This document shows, in pieces, positions 1 through 7,235 of a DNA stretch of 11,846 nucleotides; position 1 is the first letter of the stretch, and each line of letters begins with the position of its first letter. The stretch is from Pseudomonadota bacterium (GTDB lineage Bacteria; Pseudomonadota; Gammaproteobacteria; Burkholderiales; Burkholderiaceae_C): assembly GCA_023415035.1 (NCBI GenBank), contig JAEZLX010000053.1:1-11846 (forward strand), in the 5' to 3' direction. The translations under genes were made by a program, and so were the position numbers. The notes under the pieces are model-generated. The model was not told the origin of the DNA, did no database searches, and was given only the letters and a program-made list of their open reading frames with translations.

Positions 1-45
1 TCCTGCGGGCAGGCAGAGTAGCGCGCGTCAGTCTCACACTACTTG

Positions 46-83
46 AACGGCCCGTATGCACCAGCAACGGGCCGTTTTCGTTT
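46..83 (+). terminator. Terminator-like hairpin in the leader before the first leuA
   Basis: A perfect 9-bp inverted repeat (AACGGCCCG at 46-54, CGGGCCGTT at 68-76) encloses a 13-base loop and is followed by a T-rich run (TTTTCGTTT). This is the form of an intrinsic terminator. It could end transcription from a gene left of the window, or act as a conditional attenuator of leuA, because its right arm overlaps a segment that can pair elsewhere (see the 60-131 entry). Which role applies cannot be told from sequence alone. Confidence 0.6.
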
Positions 84-131
84 GCATGCAGGTTGCTGGT
101 AGCCCCAAGAAATCGCGTTGGAACCAGCAAC
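60..131 (+). promoter_or_regulatory. Leader with competing helices upstream of leuA
   Basis: The 9-mer ACCAGCAAC occurs twice, at 60-68 and at 123-131, directly before the leuA ATG at 132. Its exact reverse complement GTTGCTGGT lies between them at 92-100. The middle copy can therefore pair with the left copy, which would break the terminator-like hairpin 46-76 because bases 60-68 sit in its loop and right arm. Alternatively it can pair with the right copy, which would cover the bases between the GGAA Shine-Dalgarno-like sequence (120-123) and the start codon. This is the layout of an attenuator or translational switch. No leucine-rich leader peptide was seen, so the sensed signal is unknown. 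Confidence 0.4.
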
Positions 132-1850
132 ATGTTGAAAAATCCCGCCACCAAATACCGGGCTTTCGCCCCTATCGGTCTGAAGGATCGCACCTGGCCG
201 GACGCCACCATCACGAAGGCGCCGATCTGGCTGTCGACCGACCTGCGGGACGGCAACCAGGCGCTGGTCGAACCCATGGACATTGCGCGCAAGATGCGCA
301 TGTTCGAGACGCTCGTGGCGGTCGGCTTCAAGGAGATTGAAGTCGGCTTCCCCTCGGCATCCCAGATTGAATTCGACTTCGTGCGCAAGCTCATCGAGGA
401 GAACCGTATCCCCGACGATGTGACCATCCAGGTCCTGACACAGGCGCGCGACCATCTCATCGAGCGCACGTTCGAAGCTGTCAAGGGTGCGCCGCGCGTG
501 ATTGTCCACTTGTACAACGCCGTGGCGCCGGTCATGCGCCGGGTGGTGCTCGGCCTGGACGAGGACGGCATCGTGGACCTGGCCGTGCGCCAGGCGCGCA
601 AGTTCAAGGAAATGGCGGACAGCCGCCCCGAGACGCACTGGGTCTTCGAGTACTCGCCCGAAATGTTCTCGGGCACGGAGCTGAGCTTTTCCAAGCGCGT
701 GGTCGATGCGGTCACGGCCGTGTGGGCGCCGACACCGGACCACAAGTGCATCATCAACCTGCCGTCGACGGTGGAGCACTCCACGCCCAACATCTTCGCC
801 GACATGATCGAGTGGATGCACCGCAACCTTGAGCGGCGCGACTCGATCGTCCTCTCGGTGCACCCCCACAACGACCGGGGCACCGGCACGGCCGCCGCCG
901 AACTGGCGCTGATGGCCGGGGCCGACCGGCTCGAAGGCTGCCTGTTCGGCAACGGCGAACGCACGGGCAACCTCGACATCGTCAACGTCGCGCTCAACCT
1001 CTACACCCAGGGCGTGTCGCCGGAACTGGACTTCTCCAACATCGACGAGATCCGTGCCACGGTCGAGCACTGCAACCAGATCCCGGTGCACCCGAGGCAT
1101 CCCTATGTGGGCGACCTCGTCTACACCTCATTCTCGGGCTCGCACCAGGATGCCATCAAGAAGGCGTTCGCCGCTCACCGGGATGGCGACATCTGGGACA
1201 TCCCGTACCTGCCCATCGACCCCAAGGACGTGGGCCGCAGTTACGAGGCGGTGATCCGCGTCAACAGCCAGTCCGGCAAGGGCGGCATCACCTACCTGCT
1301 CGAAAGCGAGTACGGCCTCAGGCTCCCGCGGCGTCTGCAGATCGAGTTCAGTCAGGCGGTACAGCGCGTGATGGACTGCGACGGCAAGGAGCTGACAGCG
1401 GCCGACATCTGGGCCATCTTCCGCGACGAATACCGCCTGGACGGCCAGGCAGGCCTGGCGCGGCGCGTGCAGGAAGTGGTGGGGCAGGGCGATGACGCCG
1501 TGACGGTGTTGCGCGGCGATCTCGTCTGGCAAGGGGCCACGCACAGCATTGAAGGCCGTGGCAACGGTCCCATCGACGCCTTCAGTCGCGCACTCAGCGA
1601 GCTGACCGGCCAGCCCGTGCGCGTGGTGGACTACCACCAGCATGCCATCGGTGCCGGCGCGGATGCGCGCTCTGTGGCCTATGTGGAAATGCGCGTCGGT
1701 GACTCCCGCCCGTTCTTCGGCGTGGGCGCCGACGTGGATACCACGGCGGCCGCGCTCAAGGCCGTGATGTCCGGCGTGTCGCGGACCTTCGCGGGTCAGC
1801 CCGCACAAGAGGCACAATCTCAACCCGAAGCAGAAACGACGGCTGCCTGA
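132..1850 (+). CDS. leuA: 2-isopropylmalate synthase, long (type 2) form
   Basis: Condenses acetyl-CoA with 2-oxoisovalerate to 2-isopropylmalate, the first committed step of leucine synthesis, in the cytoplasm. The protein is 572 aa from the ATG at 132, chosen because the family N-terminus (MLKNPATKYR) starts there and a GGAA lies 8 bases upstream; an in-frame TTG at 93 would add 13 unlikely residues. The catalytic TIM-barrel domain holds RDGNQ (39-43), HPHND (244-248) and GNGERTGN (273-280). By family knowledge D40, H244, H246 and N280 would bind the divalent metal. The C-terminal part (about 430-555) is the leucine-feedback LeuA dimer domain, with GRGNGPIDAF and the GVGADVDTTAAAL stretch. 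It is the yeast/actinobacterial-like class, unlike the type-1 enzyme encoded next to it, with which it is probably co-transcribed. A hydrophilic Gln/Glu/Ala tail ends the protein. Confidence 0.95.
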   Translation: MLKNPATKYRAFAPIGLKDRTWPDATITKAPIWLSTDLRDGNQALVEPMDIARKMRMFETLVAVGFKEIEVGFPSASQIEFDFVRKLIEENRIPDDVTIQVLTQARDHLIERTFEAVKGAPRVIVHLYNAVAPVMRRVVLGLDEDGIVDLAVRQARKFKEMADSRPETHWVFEYSPEMFSGTELSFSKRVVDAVTAVWAPTPDHKCIINLPSTVEHSTPNIFADMIEWMHRNLERRDSIVLSVHPHNDRGTGTAAAELALMAGADRLEGCLFGNGERTGNLDIVNVALNLYTQGVSPELDFSNIDEIRATVEHCNQIPVHPRHPYVGDLVYTSFSGSHQDAIKKAFAAHRDGDIWDIPYLPIDPKDVGRSYEAVIRVNSQSGKGGITYLLESEYGLRLPRRLQIEFSQAVQRVMDCDGKELTAADIWAIFRDEYRLDGQAGLARRVQEVVGQGDDAVTVLRGDLVWQGATHSIEGRGNGPIDAFSRALSELTGQPVRVVDYHQHAIGAGADARSVAYVEMRVGDSRPFFGVGADVDTTAAALKAVMSGVSRTFAGQPAQEAQSQPEAETTAA

Positions 1851-1888
1851 GGCTCACCCCCGGGCCAGGCACAGACCAGGAGCACACG

Positions 1889-3430
1889 ATGACCGACAAG
1901 CTGATCATTTTCGACACGACCCTGCGCGACGGCGAGCAATCGCCCGGCGCTTCCATGACCAAGGACGAGAAGCTGCGCATCGCGCGGCAGCTTGAGCGCC
2001 TGAAGGTGGACGTGATCGAGGCCGGCTTTGCGGCCAGCTCCAACGGTGACTTCGATTGCGTGCAGGCGATCGCCAACGCGATCAAGGACTCCACCGTGTG
2101 CTCGCTGGCCCGTGCCAACGACCGCGACATCAGCCGCGCGGCCGAGGCGCTCAAGGGCGCCAACCGCGCGCGCATCCACACCTTCATCGCGACCAGCCCG
2201 CTGCACATGGAGAAGAAGCTGCGCATGTCTCCCGAGCAGGTGCTGGAGCAGGCGCGGCTGTCGGTGCGCTTTGCGCGCAACCTGTGCGCGGACATCGAGT
2301 TCAGCCCCGAGGACGGCTACCGCAGCGAGATGGACTTTCTCTGCCGCGTGCTCGAGGCCGTGATCGACGAGGGTGCCACCACCATCAACGTGCCGGACAC
2401 GGTGGGCTACGCCATTCCCGAGCTGTATGGCAACTTCATCCGCACCTTGCGTGAGCGAATTCCGAACTCCGACAAGGCGATCTGGTCGGTGCACTGCCAC
2501 AACGACCTGGGCATGGCGGTGGCCAACTCGCTGGCCGGCGTGAAGATCGGCGGCGCGCGCCAGGTTGAATGCACCATCAACGGCCTGGGCGAGCGCGCCG
2601 GCAACTGCTCGCTCGAGGAAGTGGTGATGGCCGTCAAGACCCGCAAGGACTACTTCGGCCTTGAGGTGGGCATCGACACCACGCAGATCGTCCCGGCCAG
2701 TCGCATGGTCAGCCAAACGACCGGTTTCGTGGTGCAGCCCAACAAGGCGGTGGTGGGCGCCAATGCGTTCGCGCATGCCAGCGGCATCCACCAGGATGGC
2801 GTGCTCAAGGCTCGCGACACGTACGAGATCATGCGTGCCGAGGATGTGGGCTGGACCGCCAACAAGATTGTGCTGGGCAAGCTCTCGGGCCGCAATGCCT
2901 TCAAGCAGCGCCTGCAGGATCTGGGCATCCACATGGACTCCGAAAGCGAAATCAACGTCGCCTTCGCCAAGTTCAAGGAACTGGCCGACCGCAAGGCGGA
3001 GATCTTTGACGAGGACATCCTGGCGCTGGTCAACGACGAGAGCGTGACGCCCGAGAAAGAGCAATACGGCCTCGTGTCGCTGGCGCAGCACAGCGAGACC
3101 GGCGAGCGTCCGAAAGCCACGGTGGTGTTCACCGCTGGTGGCAAGGAGTTCCGCGGCGAGGCCGAAGGCAACGGCCCTGTCGATGCCTCCCTCAAGGCGA
3201 TCGAGTCGCACGTCAAAAGCGGGGCCGAGCTCCTGCTGTACTCGGTCAACGCCATCACCAGCGGCTCGACCGAGAGCCAGGGCGAGGTGACCGTGCGGCT
3301 GCAGCTCGGTGGCCGTGTGGTCAACGGCGTGGGCGCCGACCCGGACATCGTGGTGGCGTCTGCCAAGGCCTATCTGAGCGCGCTCAACAAATTGCACAGC
3401 AAGGCCGAACGCGTCGCGGCCCAGGGCTGA
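1889..3430 (+). CDS. leuA: 2-isopropylmalate synthase, type 1 form
   Basis: Second enzyme for acetyl-CoA plus 2-oxoisovalerate to 2-isopropylmalate, 513 aa, the usual size of the E. coli-like class. It starts at an ATG preceded by AGGAG (1878-1882) with 6-base spacing. The barrel domain has TTLRDGEQSPG (10-20), HCHNDLG (202-208) and NGLGERAGN (231-239); D14, H202, H204 and N239 are the expected metal ligands. The GANAFAHASGIHQDGVLK stretch is characteristic of the linker/subdomain of LeuA and related enzymes, and the region after about residue 370 is the regulatory domain (EGNGPVDASLKAI, GVGADPDIVVASAKAYLSALNKL). It lies 38 bases behind the type-2 enzyme, with no terminator seen between, so one transcript is likely. 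Citramalate and homocitrate synthases share the barrel, but the whole-length match favours LeuA. Confidence 0.95.
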   Translation: MTDKLIIFDTTLRDGEQSPGASMTKDEKLRIARQLERLKVDVIEAGFAASSNGDFDCVQAIANAIKDSTVCSLARANDRDISRAAEALKGANRARIHTFIATSPLHMEKKLRMSPEQVLEQARLSVRFARNLCADIEFSPEDGYRSEMDFLCRVLEAVIDEGATTINVPDTVGYAIPELYGNFIRTLRERIPNSDKAIWSVHCHNDLGMAVANSLAGVKIGGARQVECTINGLGERAGNCSLEEVVMAVKTRKDYFGLEVGIDTTQIVPASRMVSQTTGFVVQPNKAVVGANAFAHASGIHQDGVLKARDTYEIMRAEDVGWTANKIVLGKLSGRNAFKQRLQDLGIHMDSESEINVAFAKFKELADRKAEIFDEDILALVNDESVTPEKEQYGLVSLAQHSETGERPKATVVFTAGGKEFRGEAEGNGPVDASLKAIESHVKSGAELLLYSVNAITSGSTESQGEVTVRLQLGGRVVNGVGADPDIVVASAKAYLSALNKLHSKAERVAAQG

Positions 3431-3444
3431 GCCATGCACCAAAA

Positions 3445-3475
3445 GCGCGAGTCCTTGCAAATCAAGGACTTGCGC
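3445..3475. repeat. Strong stem-loop downstream of leuA
   Basis: A 13-bp stem (GCGCGAGTCCTTG at 3445-3457 with CAAGGACTTGCGC at 3463-3475, one G-T wobble) encloses the 5-base loop CAAAT, 14 bases after the leuA stop. No T run follows on the + strand, so it is not a standard terminator for leuA; read on the - strand it ends in TTTT. The motif ATGCAC flanks it on both sides (3434-3439 and 3482-3487). It may protect the leuA mRNA 3' end, act in termination, or be a dispersed genomic repeat. Confidence 0.5.
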
Positions 3476-3550
3476 GCGACTCATGCACGGTTACGGTGAG
3501 TGACGCACAGATATGGGGGCTTTTTGTGATCCTCATCGAGGAATGCTGAG

Positions 3551-3570
3551 CAAGTAATTGTTATTGCTTG
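3551..3570 (+). promoter_or_regulatory. Palindrome over the pbpG -35 region, possible operator
   Basis: CAAGTAAT (3551-3558) and ATTGCTTG (3563-3570) form an 8-bp inverted repeat with one mismatch around TGTT. It overlaps the -35 hexamer of the promoter at 3564-3592, the usual place for a repressor site. The binding protein is unknown and a chance repeat in AT-rich DNA is possible. Confidence 0.25.
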
Positions 3571-3592
3571 TTTTTTGAGAGGTCTCTATACT
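3564..3592 (+). promoter_or_regulatory. Sigma-70 type promoter for the D,D-peptidase gene
   Basis: A -35 like TTGCTT (3564-3569) and a -10 TATACT (3587-3592, five of six consensus bases) are 17 bp apart. Transcription would start near 3599, giving a leader of about 30 bases before the ATG at 3629. The promoter makes this gene independent of the leuA pair. Confidence 0.55.
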
Positions 3593-3628
3593 TCGTGTCG
3601 GCGTGCAATAGAGGCTTCGAAGGTTCCC

Positions 3629-4792
3629 ATGATGGTTCGTATTTCCGGCATGAAAAGCTTGTGCCGCCTGCTCATGGCGGGTCTGGTATCGCTGTCGATG
3701 CTGATGCCGGTTGCAGAAGTGCACGCAGCCAAGTCGGACCGCAGCAAGAAGCCCGCGGCCACCAAGGTGGCCAAGAAATCAGGCAAGGCCGCTCCTTCTA
3801 AGAAAAAGACCGTATCGGCCAAGAAGAAGACGAAGACGGCCTCGGCCAAGCAGAAAAACACGCGCAAGACGGCCAAGGCGCCTGCGTCCGCAAACACGCG
3901 GATGGCCGCAGCGCGGCAGGGCAAGTCCAGCACGGTCATGCGCGCTTCGGTTCCGGCCCGCGAGACCTTCGGCCAGCGCATGGGTCTGCGCGGCAGCGAT
4001 GATCCGCTGTCCCTCCATTCCAGCGTCGCCCTGGTGATCGACCAGGACACGAGCGAGGTGCTGTTCAGCAAGAACGAGTCGGCCGTTCTGCCGATCGCCT
4101 CGCTGACCAAGTTGATGACGGGCCTGGTGGTCGTCGATGCCAACCTGCCGATGGACGAGATGATCACCATCACGAGCGAGGACGTGGACACCTACAAGGG
4201 CAGCAGTTCTCGTCTGGCCGTGGGCACGCGGCTCACCCGTGGCGAGCTGATGCACCTGGCGCTCATGTCCAGCGAGAACCGGGCGGCCCATGCGCTGGGC
4301 CGCACGTTCCCCGGCGGCATGGACCACTTCGTGCGGCTGATGAACGCCAAGGCCCGTGAGCTGGGCATGTACGACACCCGCTATGTCGAGCCGACCGGAC
4401 TGATGAGCCAGAACCAGTCGAGCGCGCGCGATCTGGCCACGCTGGTATCGGTGGCCTACCAGCGTCCGCTGCTGCGGGAACTCTCGACCTCGCCCGAATA
4501 CGCGCTCAACGTCGGCAACCGTGTGCTGCAGTACCGCAACTCCAACCGGCTGGTGCGCAACCCCGATTGGGACATCGGGCTGCAGAAGACGGGCTATATC
4601 TCGGAGGCAGGGCGTTGCCTCGTGATGCAGGCCGAGGTGGCTGGCCGCAAGCTGATCATGGTGTTCCTGGATGCGGCCGCATCCGTTCACCGCATCCAGG
4701 ACGCCGAGCGCGTGCGTCACTGGGTCGAGGCGCAGCATGGCGTCCAGCCGGCAGCCCGGCATATGACTTCCTACACCCAGCCCCAGAGCTGA
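3629..4792 (+). CDS. pbpG: Periplasmic D-alanyl-D-alanine peptidase (PBP7/PbpG-like)
   Basis: A serine D,D-peptidase of the S11 family that would trim or split peptide cross-links in peptidoglycan. All three penicillin-binding motifs are present: S158-L-T-K161, S215-E-N217 and K320-T-G322. The sequence around them resembles PbpG (PBP7) endopeptidases, though a carboxypeptidase role cannot be excluded. The start at 3629 has AAGG six bases upstream and gives 387 aa; ATGs at 3632 and 3650 are alternatives. A signal peptide has a basic n-region, a hydrophobic core at about 11-28 and a likely cut after AEVHA (A33). Then comes an odd lysine-rich linker: 18 lysines in residues 34-86, mixed with Ala, Ser and Thr, before the catalytic domain begins near residue 125. 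No C-terminal membrane anchor is evident, so the enzyme is probably soluble or wall-associated. The gene converges on the IclR gene 24 bases away. Confidence 0.88.
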   Translation: MMVRISGMKSLCRLLMAGLVSLSMLMPVAEVHAAKSDRSKKPAATKVAKKSGKAAPSKKKTVSAKKKTKTASAKQKNTRKTAKAPASANTRMAAARQGKSSTVMRASVPARETFGQRMGLRGSDDPLSLHSSVALVIDQDTSEVLFSKNESAVLPIASLTKLMTGLVVVDANLPMDEMITITSEDVDTYKGSSSRLAVGTRLTRGELMHLALMSSENRAAHALGRTFPGGMDHFVRLMNAKARELGMYDTRYVEPTGLMSQNQSSARDLATLVSVAYQRPLLRELSTSPEYALNVGNRVLQYRNSNRLVRNPDWDIGLQKTGYISEAGRCLVMQAEVAGRKLIMVFLDAAASVHRIQDAERVRHWVEAQHGVQPAARHMTSYTQPQS

Positions 4793-4799
4793 ACGGGGG

Positions 4800-4818
4800 G
4801 GCCGGCGGCACGCCGGTC
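4800..4818. terminator. GC hairpin between convergent genes, possible terminator
   Basis: CCGGCG (4802-4807) and CGCCGG (4811-4816) form a 6-bp GC stem with a three-base loop, extendable by a wobble and a G-C pair. It fills the gap between the convergent pbpG and iclR stops and overlaps the latter's stop codon. There is no T run on either strand, so it is at best a weak or factor-assisted terminator. Confidence 0.3.
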
Positions 4819-5611
4819 AGCGGCGCAGAGTGTTTTCGCCGGGGTAGCCCAGGGCGTCGGAAATCTCGGCCGCGGTGGCCTTGAGCTTGGGGACCCAGCC
4901 CTCGTCGATGCGGTCGGCGGGCGCGGAGATCGACAGGCCAGCCACCAGGCGCGACTGGTCGTCGTAGATGCCGGCAGCAATGCAGCGTACCCCGGTTTCC
5001 AGTTCCTCATTGTCGCGCGCCACGCCCAGCTGGCGGCATTGCTGCAGCTCCCGTTCCAGCAGGGGCAGTTGGGTCAGGCTGTTGCGGGTGTTGCCCACCA
5101 GACCGGTGCGGGCCGCGTAGGCACGCACGCGCTGGGGTTCCTCGTTGGCGAGGAACAGCTTGCCTACGGAAGTCAGGTGCAGCGGGGCGCGGCCACCGAT
5201 GGCCCGAACCACCTGCATGCCCGAACGCTCGCTGTAGGCGCGTTCCACATAGACGATTTCATCTCCCTGGCGCACGCTGAGGTTGACCGGCTGCTGGATC
5301 TGCTTGTGCAACTCGCGCATGGGGGCCAGGGCCGCGTCGCGCACGTTCAGCCGAGCCTTGACCAAGTTGCCCAGCTCCAGCAAACGCATGCCCAGGCGAT
5401 AGCTGCCGGCCTCCGGGCGGTCGACGAAGCGGCCGATGGTCAGATCGTTGAGGATGCGGTGGGCGGTGGAGGGGTGCAAGCCCGTCTTCTCGCTGATTTC
5501 CTTGAGCGATACCGGCTCTTCTCGCGAGGCCAGGACCTCCAGCAGGTTGAACATCCGTTCAATGACCTGAACGGTGGGCGCACTGGATAAGACGTCGGAT
5601 CGTTTGCTCAT
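4817..5611 (-). CDS. IclR-family transcriptional regulator
   Basis: A 264-aa DNA-binding regulator of the IclR family, normal in length. An N-terminal winged helix-turn-helix spans about residues 13-75, with the helix-turn-helix at SLKEISEKTGLHPSTAHRIL. The C-terminal effector domain (about 88-255) shows family marks such as GGRAPLHLTSVGKLFLA and LETGVRCIAAGI. IclR proteins bind small carboxylic or aromatic acids and often repress a neighbouring operon or themselves; the ligand here cannot be read from sequence. It lies 82 bases downstream of bpt on the same strand. A -10-like TAAAAT (5634-5639, read on the - strand) and an adjoining palindrome suggest its own promoter. No good Shine-Dalgarno is visible before the ATG at 5611. 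Confidence 0.9.
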   Translation of the reverse strand: MSKRSDVLSSAPTVQVIERMFNLLEVLASREEPVSLKEISEKTGLHPSTAHRILNDLTIGRFVDRPEAGSYRLGMRLLELGNLVKARLNVRDAALAPMRELHKQIQQPVNLSVRQGDEIVYVERAYSERSGMQVVRAIGGRAPLHLTSVGKLFLANEEPQRVRAYAARTGLVGNTRNSLTQLPLLERELQQCRQLGVARDNEELETGVRCIAAGIYDDQSRLVAGLSISAPADRIDEGWVPKLKATAAEISDALGYPGENTLRR

Positions 5612-5633
5612 GGCAGTCAGATGGTGTCCCGCT

Positions 5634-5654
5634 ATTTTACAGGATGAAATCCTG
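5634..5654 (-). promoter_or_regulatory. Probable iclR promoter element with palindromic operator candidate
   Basis: Read on the - strand, TAAAAT (5639-5634) resembles a -10 box about 22 bases before the iclR start codon. Next to it, between the -10 and the expected -35, is the perfect palindrome CAGGAT-GAA-ATCCTG (5640-5654), about the size of IclR-family operators. Self-repression is the natural reading, but no clear -35 was found and the hairpin could also act at the 3' end of the bpt transcript. Confidence 0.35.
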
Positions 5655-5693
5655 GCCAGGCGATGCCAGAACCTTCAACCGGGACAGATTCGC

Positions 5694-6431
5694 TCAGAAA
5701 ACCTCGGTCCAGTGGCCGTTGACCAGCAGCTCGTGGGGACGGAAGCCGGACTTGTAGCGCATCTTGGGGCTCTCGGCGATCCAGTAGCCCAGGTAGACGT
5801 AGGGCAGTTGCAAGTTGCGGGCCTGCTCGATCTGCCACAGCACGCTGTACGTGCCGTAGCTGGCCTTGTCGTCCGGTTCGTAGAAGGTGTAGACCGCGGA
5901 GAGACCATCGTCGAGGACGTCGATGATCGAGATCATCTTGAGCTGAGGTGGGGCGCCGTCCTGCGCAGGCACGTGGAACTCGACCAGCCGCGAGTTCACG
6001 CGGCTTTGCAGCAGGAACTGGGTGTACTGGTCGATGCTGTCGTGGTCCATGCCGCCGCCCGAGTGGCGGCTGTTCTGGTAGCGCAGGTACAGCTGGTAGT
6101 GTTCCGGAACGAAGCACAGTGGCAGCACACGCGTCTGCAGCCTGGCGTGGTCGCGTTGGCAGCGGCGCTGGGTGCGGCTCGGGGAGAAACGCGCGACAGG
6201 GATGCGTAGCGGGACGCAGGCCTGGCAGCCGTCGCAGTAGGGCCGGTAGGTGAACATGCCACTGCGGCGAAAGCCCAGGGTGACCAGCTCGGAGTAGGCG
6301 TCGTTGTGGATCAGGTGGCTGGGTGTCGCCACCTGCGAGCGTGCGGAGCGACCCGCGATGTAACTGCACGGATAGGGCGCCGTGGCGTAGAACTGGAGCG
6401 CCTGTAGCGGAAGGTCCTTGAGGTGCGTCAC
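5694..6431 (-). CDS. bpt: Aspartate/glutamate leucyltransferase (bacterial Ate homologue)
   Basis: By family knowledge, this enzyme moves leucine from Leu-tRNA onto proteins that begin with Asp or Glu, making them substrates of ClpS-ClpAP (bacterial N-end rule, cytoplasm). Its 245 aa is the usual size. The N-terminal ATE domain carries the conserved cysteines C22 (PCSY) and the cluster C66-D-G-C69-Q-A-C72. The C-terminal transferase domain has YTFYEPDDKASYGTYSVLWQ and the GYWIAESPKMRYKSGFRP stretch. The start is a GTG (6431-6429) inside the stop of aat, sharing GTGA (6428-6431), so translation is coupled to that of aat. Older annotation calls this family arginyl-tRNA-protein transferase; the bacterial branch is known as a leucyltransferase, and pairing with aat supports that reading. 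Confidence 0.92.
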   Translation of the reverse strand: MTHLKDLPLQALQFYATAPYPCSYIAGRSARSQVATPSHLIHNDAYSELVTLGFRRSGMFTYRPYCDGCQACVPLRIPVARFSPSRTQRRCQRDHARLQTRVLPLCFVPEHYQLYLRYQNSRHSGGGMDHDSIDQYTQFLLQSRVNSRLVEFHVPAQDGAPPQLKMISIIDVLDDGLSAVYTFYEPDDKASYGTYSVLWQIEQARNLQLPYVYLGYWIAESPKMRYKSGFRPHELLVNGHWTEVF

Positions 6432-7198
6432 GCGGTTTCGGCAGGGCTGTCGAAAAGGTGTTTCCAGTATACGGGGTCGTAGCGCCAGTCGGGAGCGGCC
6501 AGGCGCTGAGCCAGCTTGGAGCGGAGGATGAATTCGTCGCGGGGAATGGGGCTGGCACCCATGGAAGCCAGATGGGAAGTTTCCTGCTGGCAGTCGATTA
6601 TTGGCAGGGAGTGGGCACGGCAGAACGCCACCAGCGCGGCCAGCGCCATCTTGGAAGCGTTGTTGCGTCGGCTGAACATCGACTCGCCAAACACCATGCC
6701 ACCGAGGTTGACACAGTAAAGCCCGCCGGCCAGTTCGCCGTCAATCCAGGATTCGACGCTGTGCGCGATGCCGGCGCGGTGCAGGCGGATGTAGGCATCC
6801 ACCATCACGGGCAGGATCCAGGTCCCGTTCTGGCCCGCGCGCGGCGTGTGGGCGCACGCACTGATCACGCGTTCAAAACCGTGATCCATGCGGATCTCGA
6901 GGCGCTGCTGTTTGGCCAGGGAACGGATTTCCTTGGCCAGCGAGCGCTGCAGTCTGAAGCGCCGTGGCTCCAGCACCATGCGCGGATCGGTGCTCCACCA
7001 CAGGATGGGCTGCCCCGCGCTGTACCAGGGAAAGATGCCTTGCGAATAGGCATTGACCAGGGTCGGCACGTCAAGCACGCCGCCAGCTGCTAGCAGTCCG
7101 GGGGCCGGGTCGCGCGGCCCCCAGGCTTCATGCACGGACGGGAAGGCCTGCCCAGGCTCCAGCCAGGGGAGCGGGCGGGTCGGCGGCGGCTGGGTCAT
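6428..7198 (-). CDS. aat: Leucyl/phenylalanyl-tRNA-protein transferase
   Basis: Transfers Leu or Phe from aminoacyl-tRNA to proteins with N-terminal Lys or Arg, marking them for ClpS-ClpAP. The protein is 256 aa from the ATG at 7198 (MTQPPPTRPLPWLEPGQAFP), typical of the family; the frame is open further upstream, but that extension is unlike known Aat N-termini. Family motifs are plain: YSQGIFPWYS, WWSTDPRMVL, HSVESWIDGELAGGLYCVNL, GGMVFGESMFSRRNNASKMA and IDCQQETSHLASMGA. It sits 37 bases after the VanZ-like gene and overlaps bpt by four bases, forming a compact N-end-rule module. No strong Shine-Dalgarno is seen at the chosen start, which may itself be coupled to the upstream gene. Confidence 0.95.
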   Translation of the reverse strand: MTQPPPTRPLPWLEPGQAFPSVHEAWGPRDPAPGLLAAGGVLDVPTLVNAYSQGIFPWYSAGQPILWWSTDPRMVLEPRRFRLQRSLAKEIRSLAKQQRLEIRMDHGFERVISACAHTPRAGQNGTWILPVMVDAYIRLHRAGIAHSVESWIDGELAGGLYCVNLGGMVFGESMFSRRNNASKMALAALVAFCRAHSLPIIDCQQETSHLASMGASPIPRDEFILRSKLAQRLAAPDWRYDPVYWKHLFDSPAETA

Positions 7199-7235
7199 GG
7201 CCGTATTGTGAATCGGGTACCGGTTGCGTGGGCTG

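Noticed and set aside
1..21. Possible tail of an upstream + strand gene (frame ending in TAG at 19-21)
   Set aside because: Only six codons are visible, so neither the gene nor its frame can be supported; the following terminator-like hairpin is the only hint.
93..131. Earlier TTG start for the type-2 LeuA
   Set aside because: The family N-terminus begins at the ATG at 132, and the extra residues would read through the structured leader.
1820..3484. Very long - strand open frame opposite the type-1 leuA, and a similar one opposite the type-2 leuA (39-1100)
   Set aside because: Both are antisense mirrors of well-supported enzymes in GC-rich DNA; the translations are His/Arg/Gly/Val-rich with no family look.
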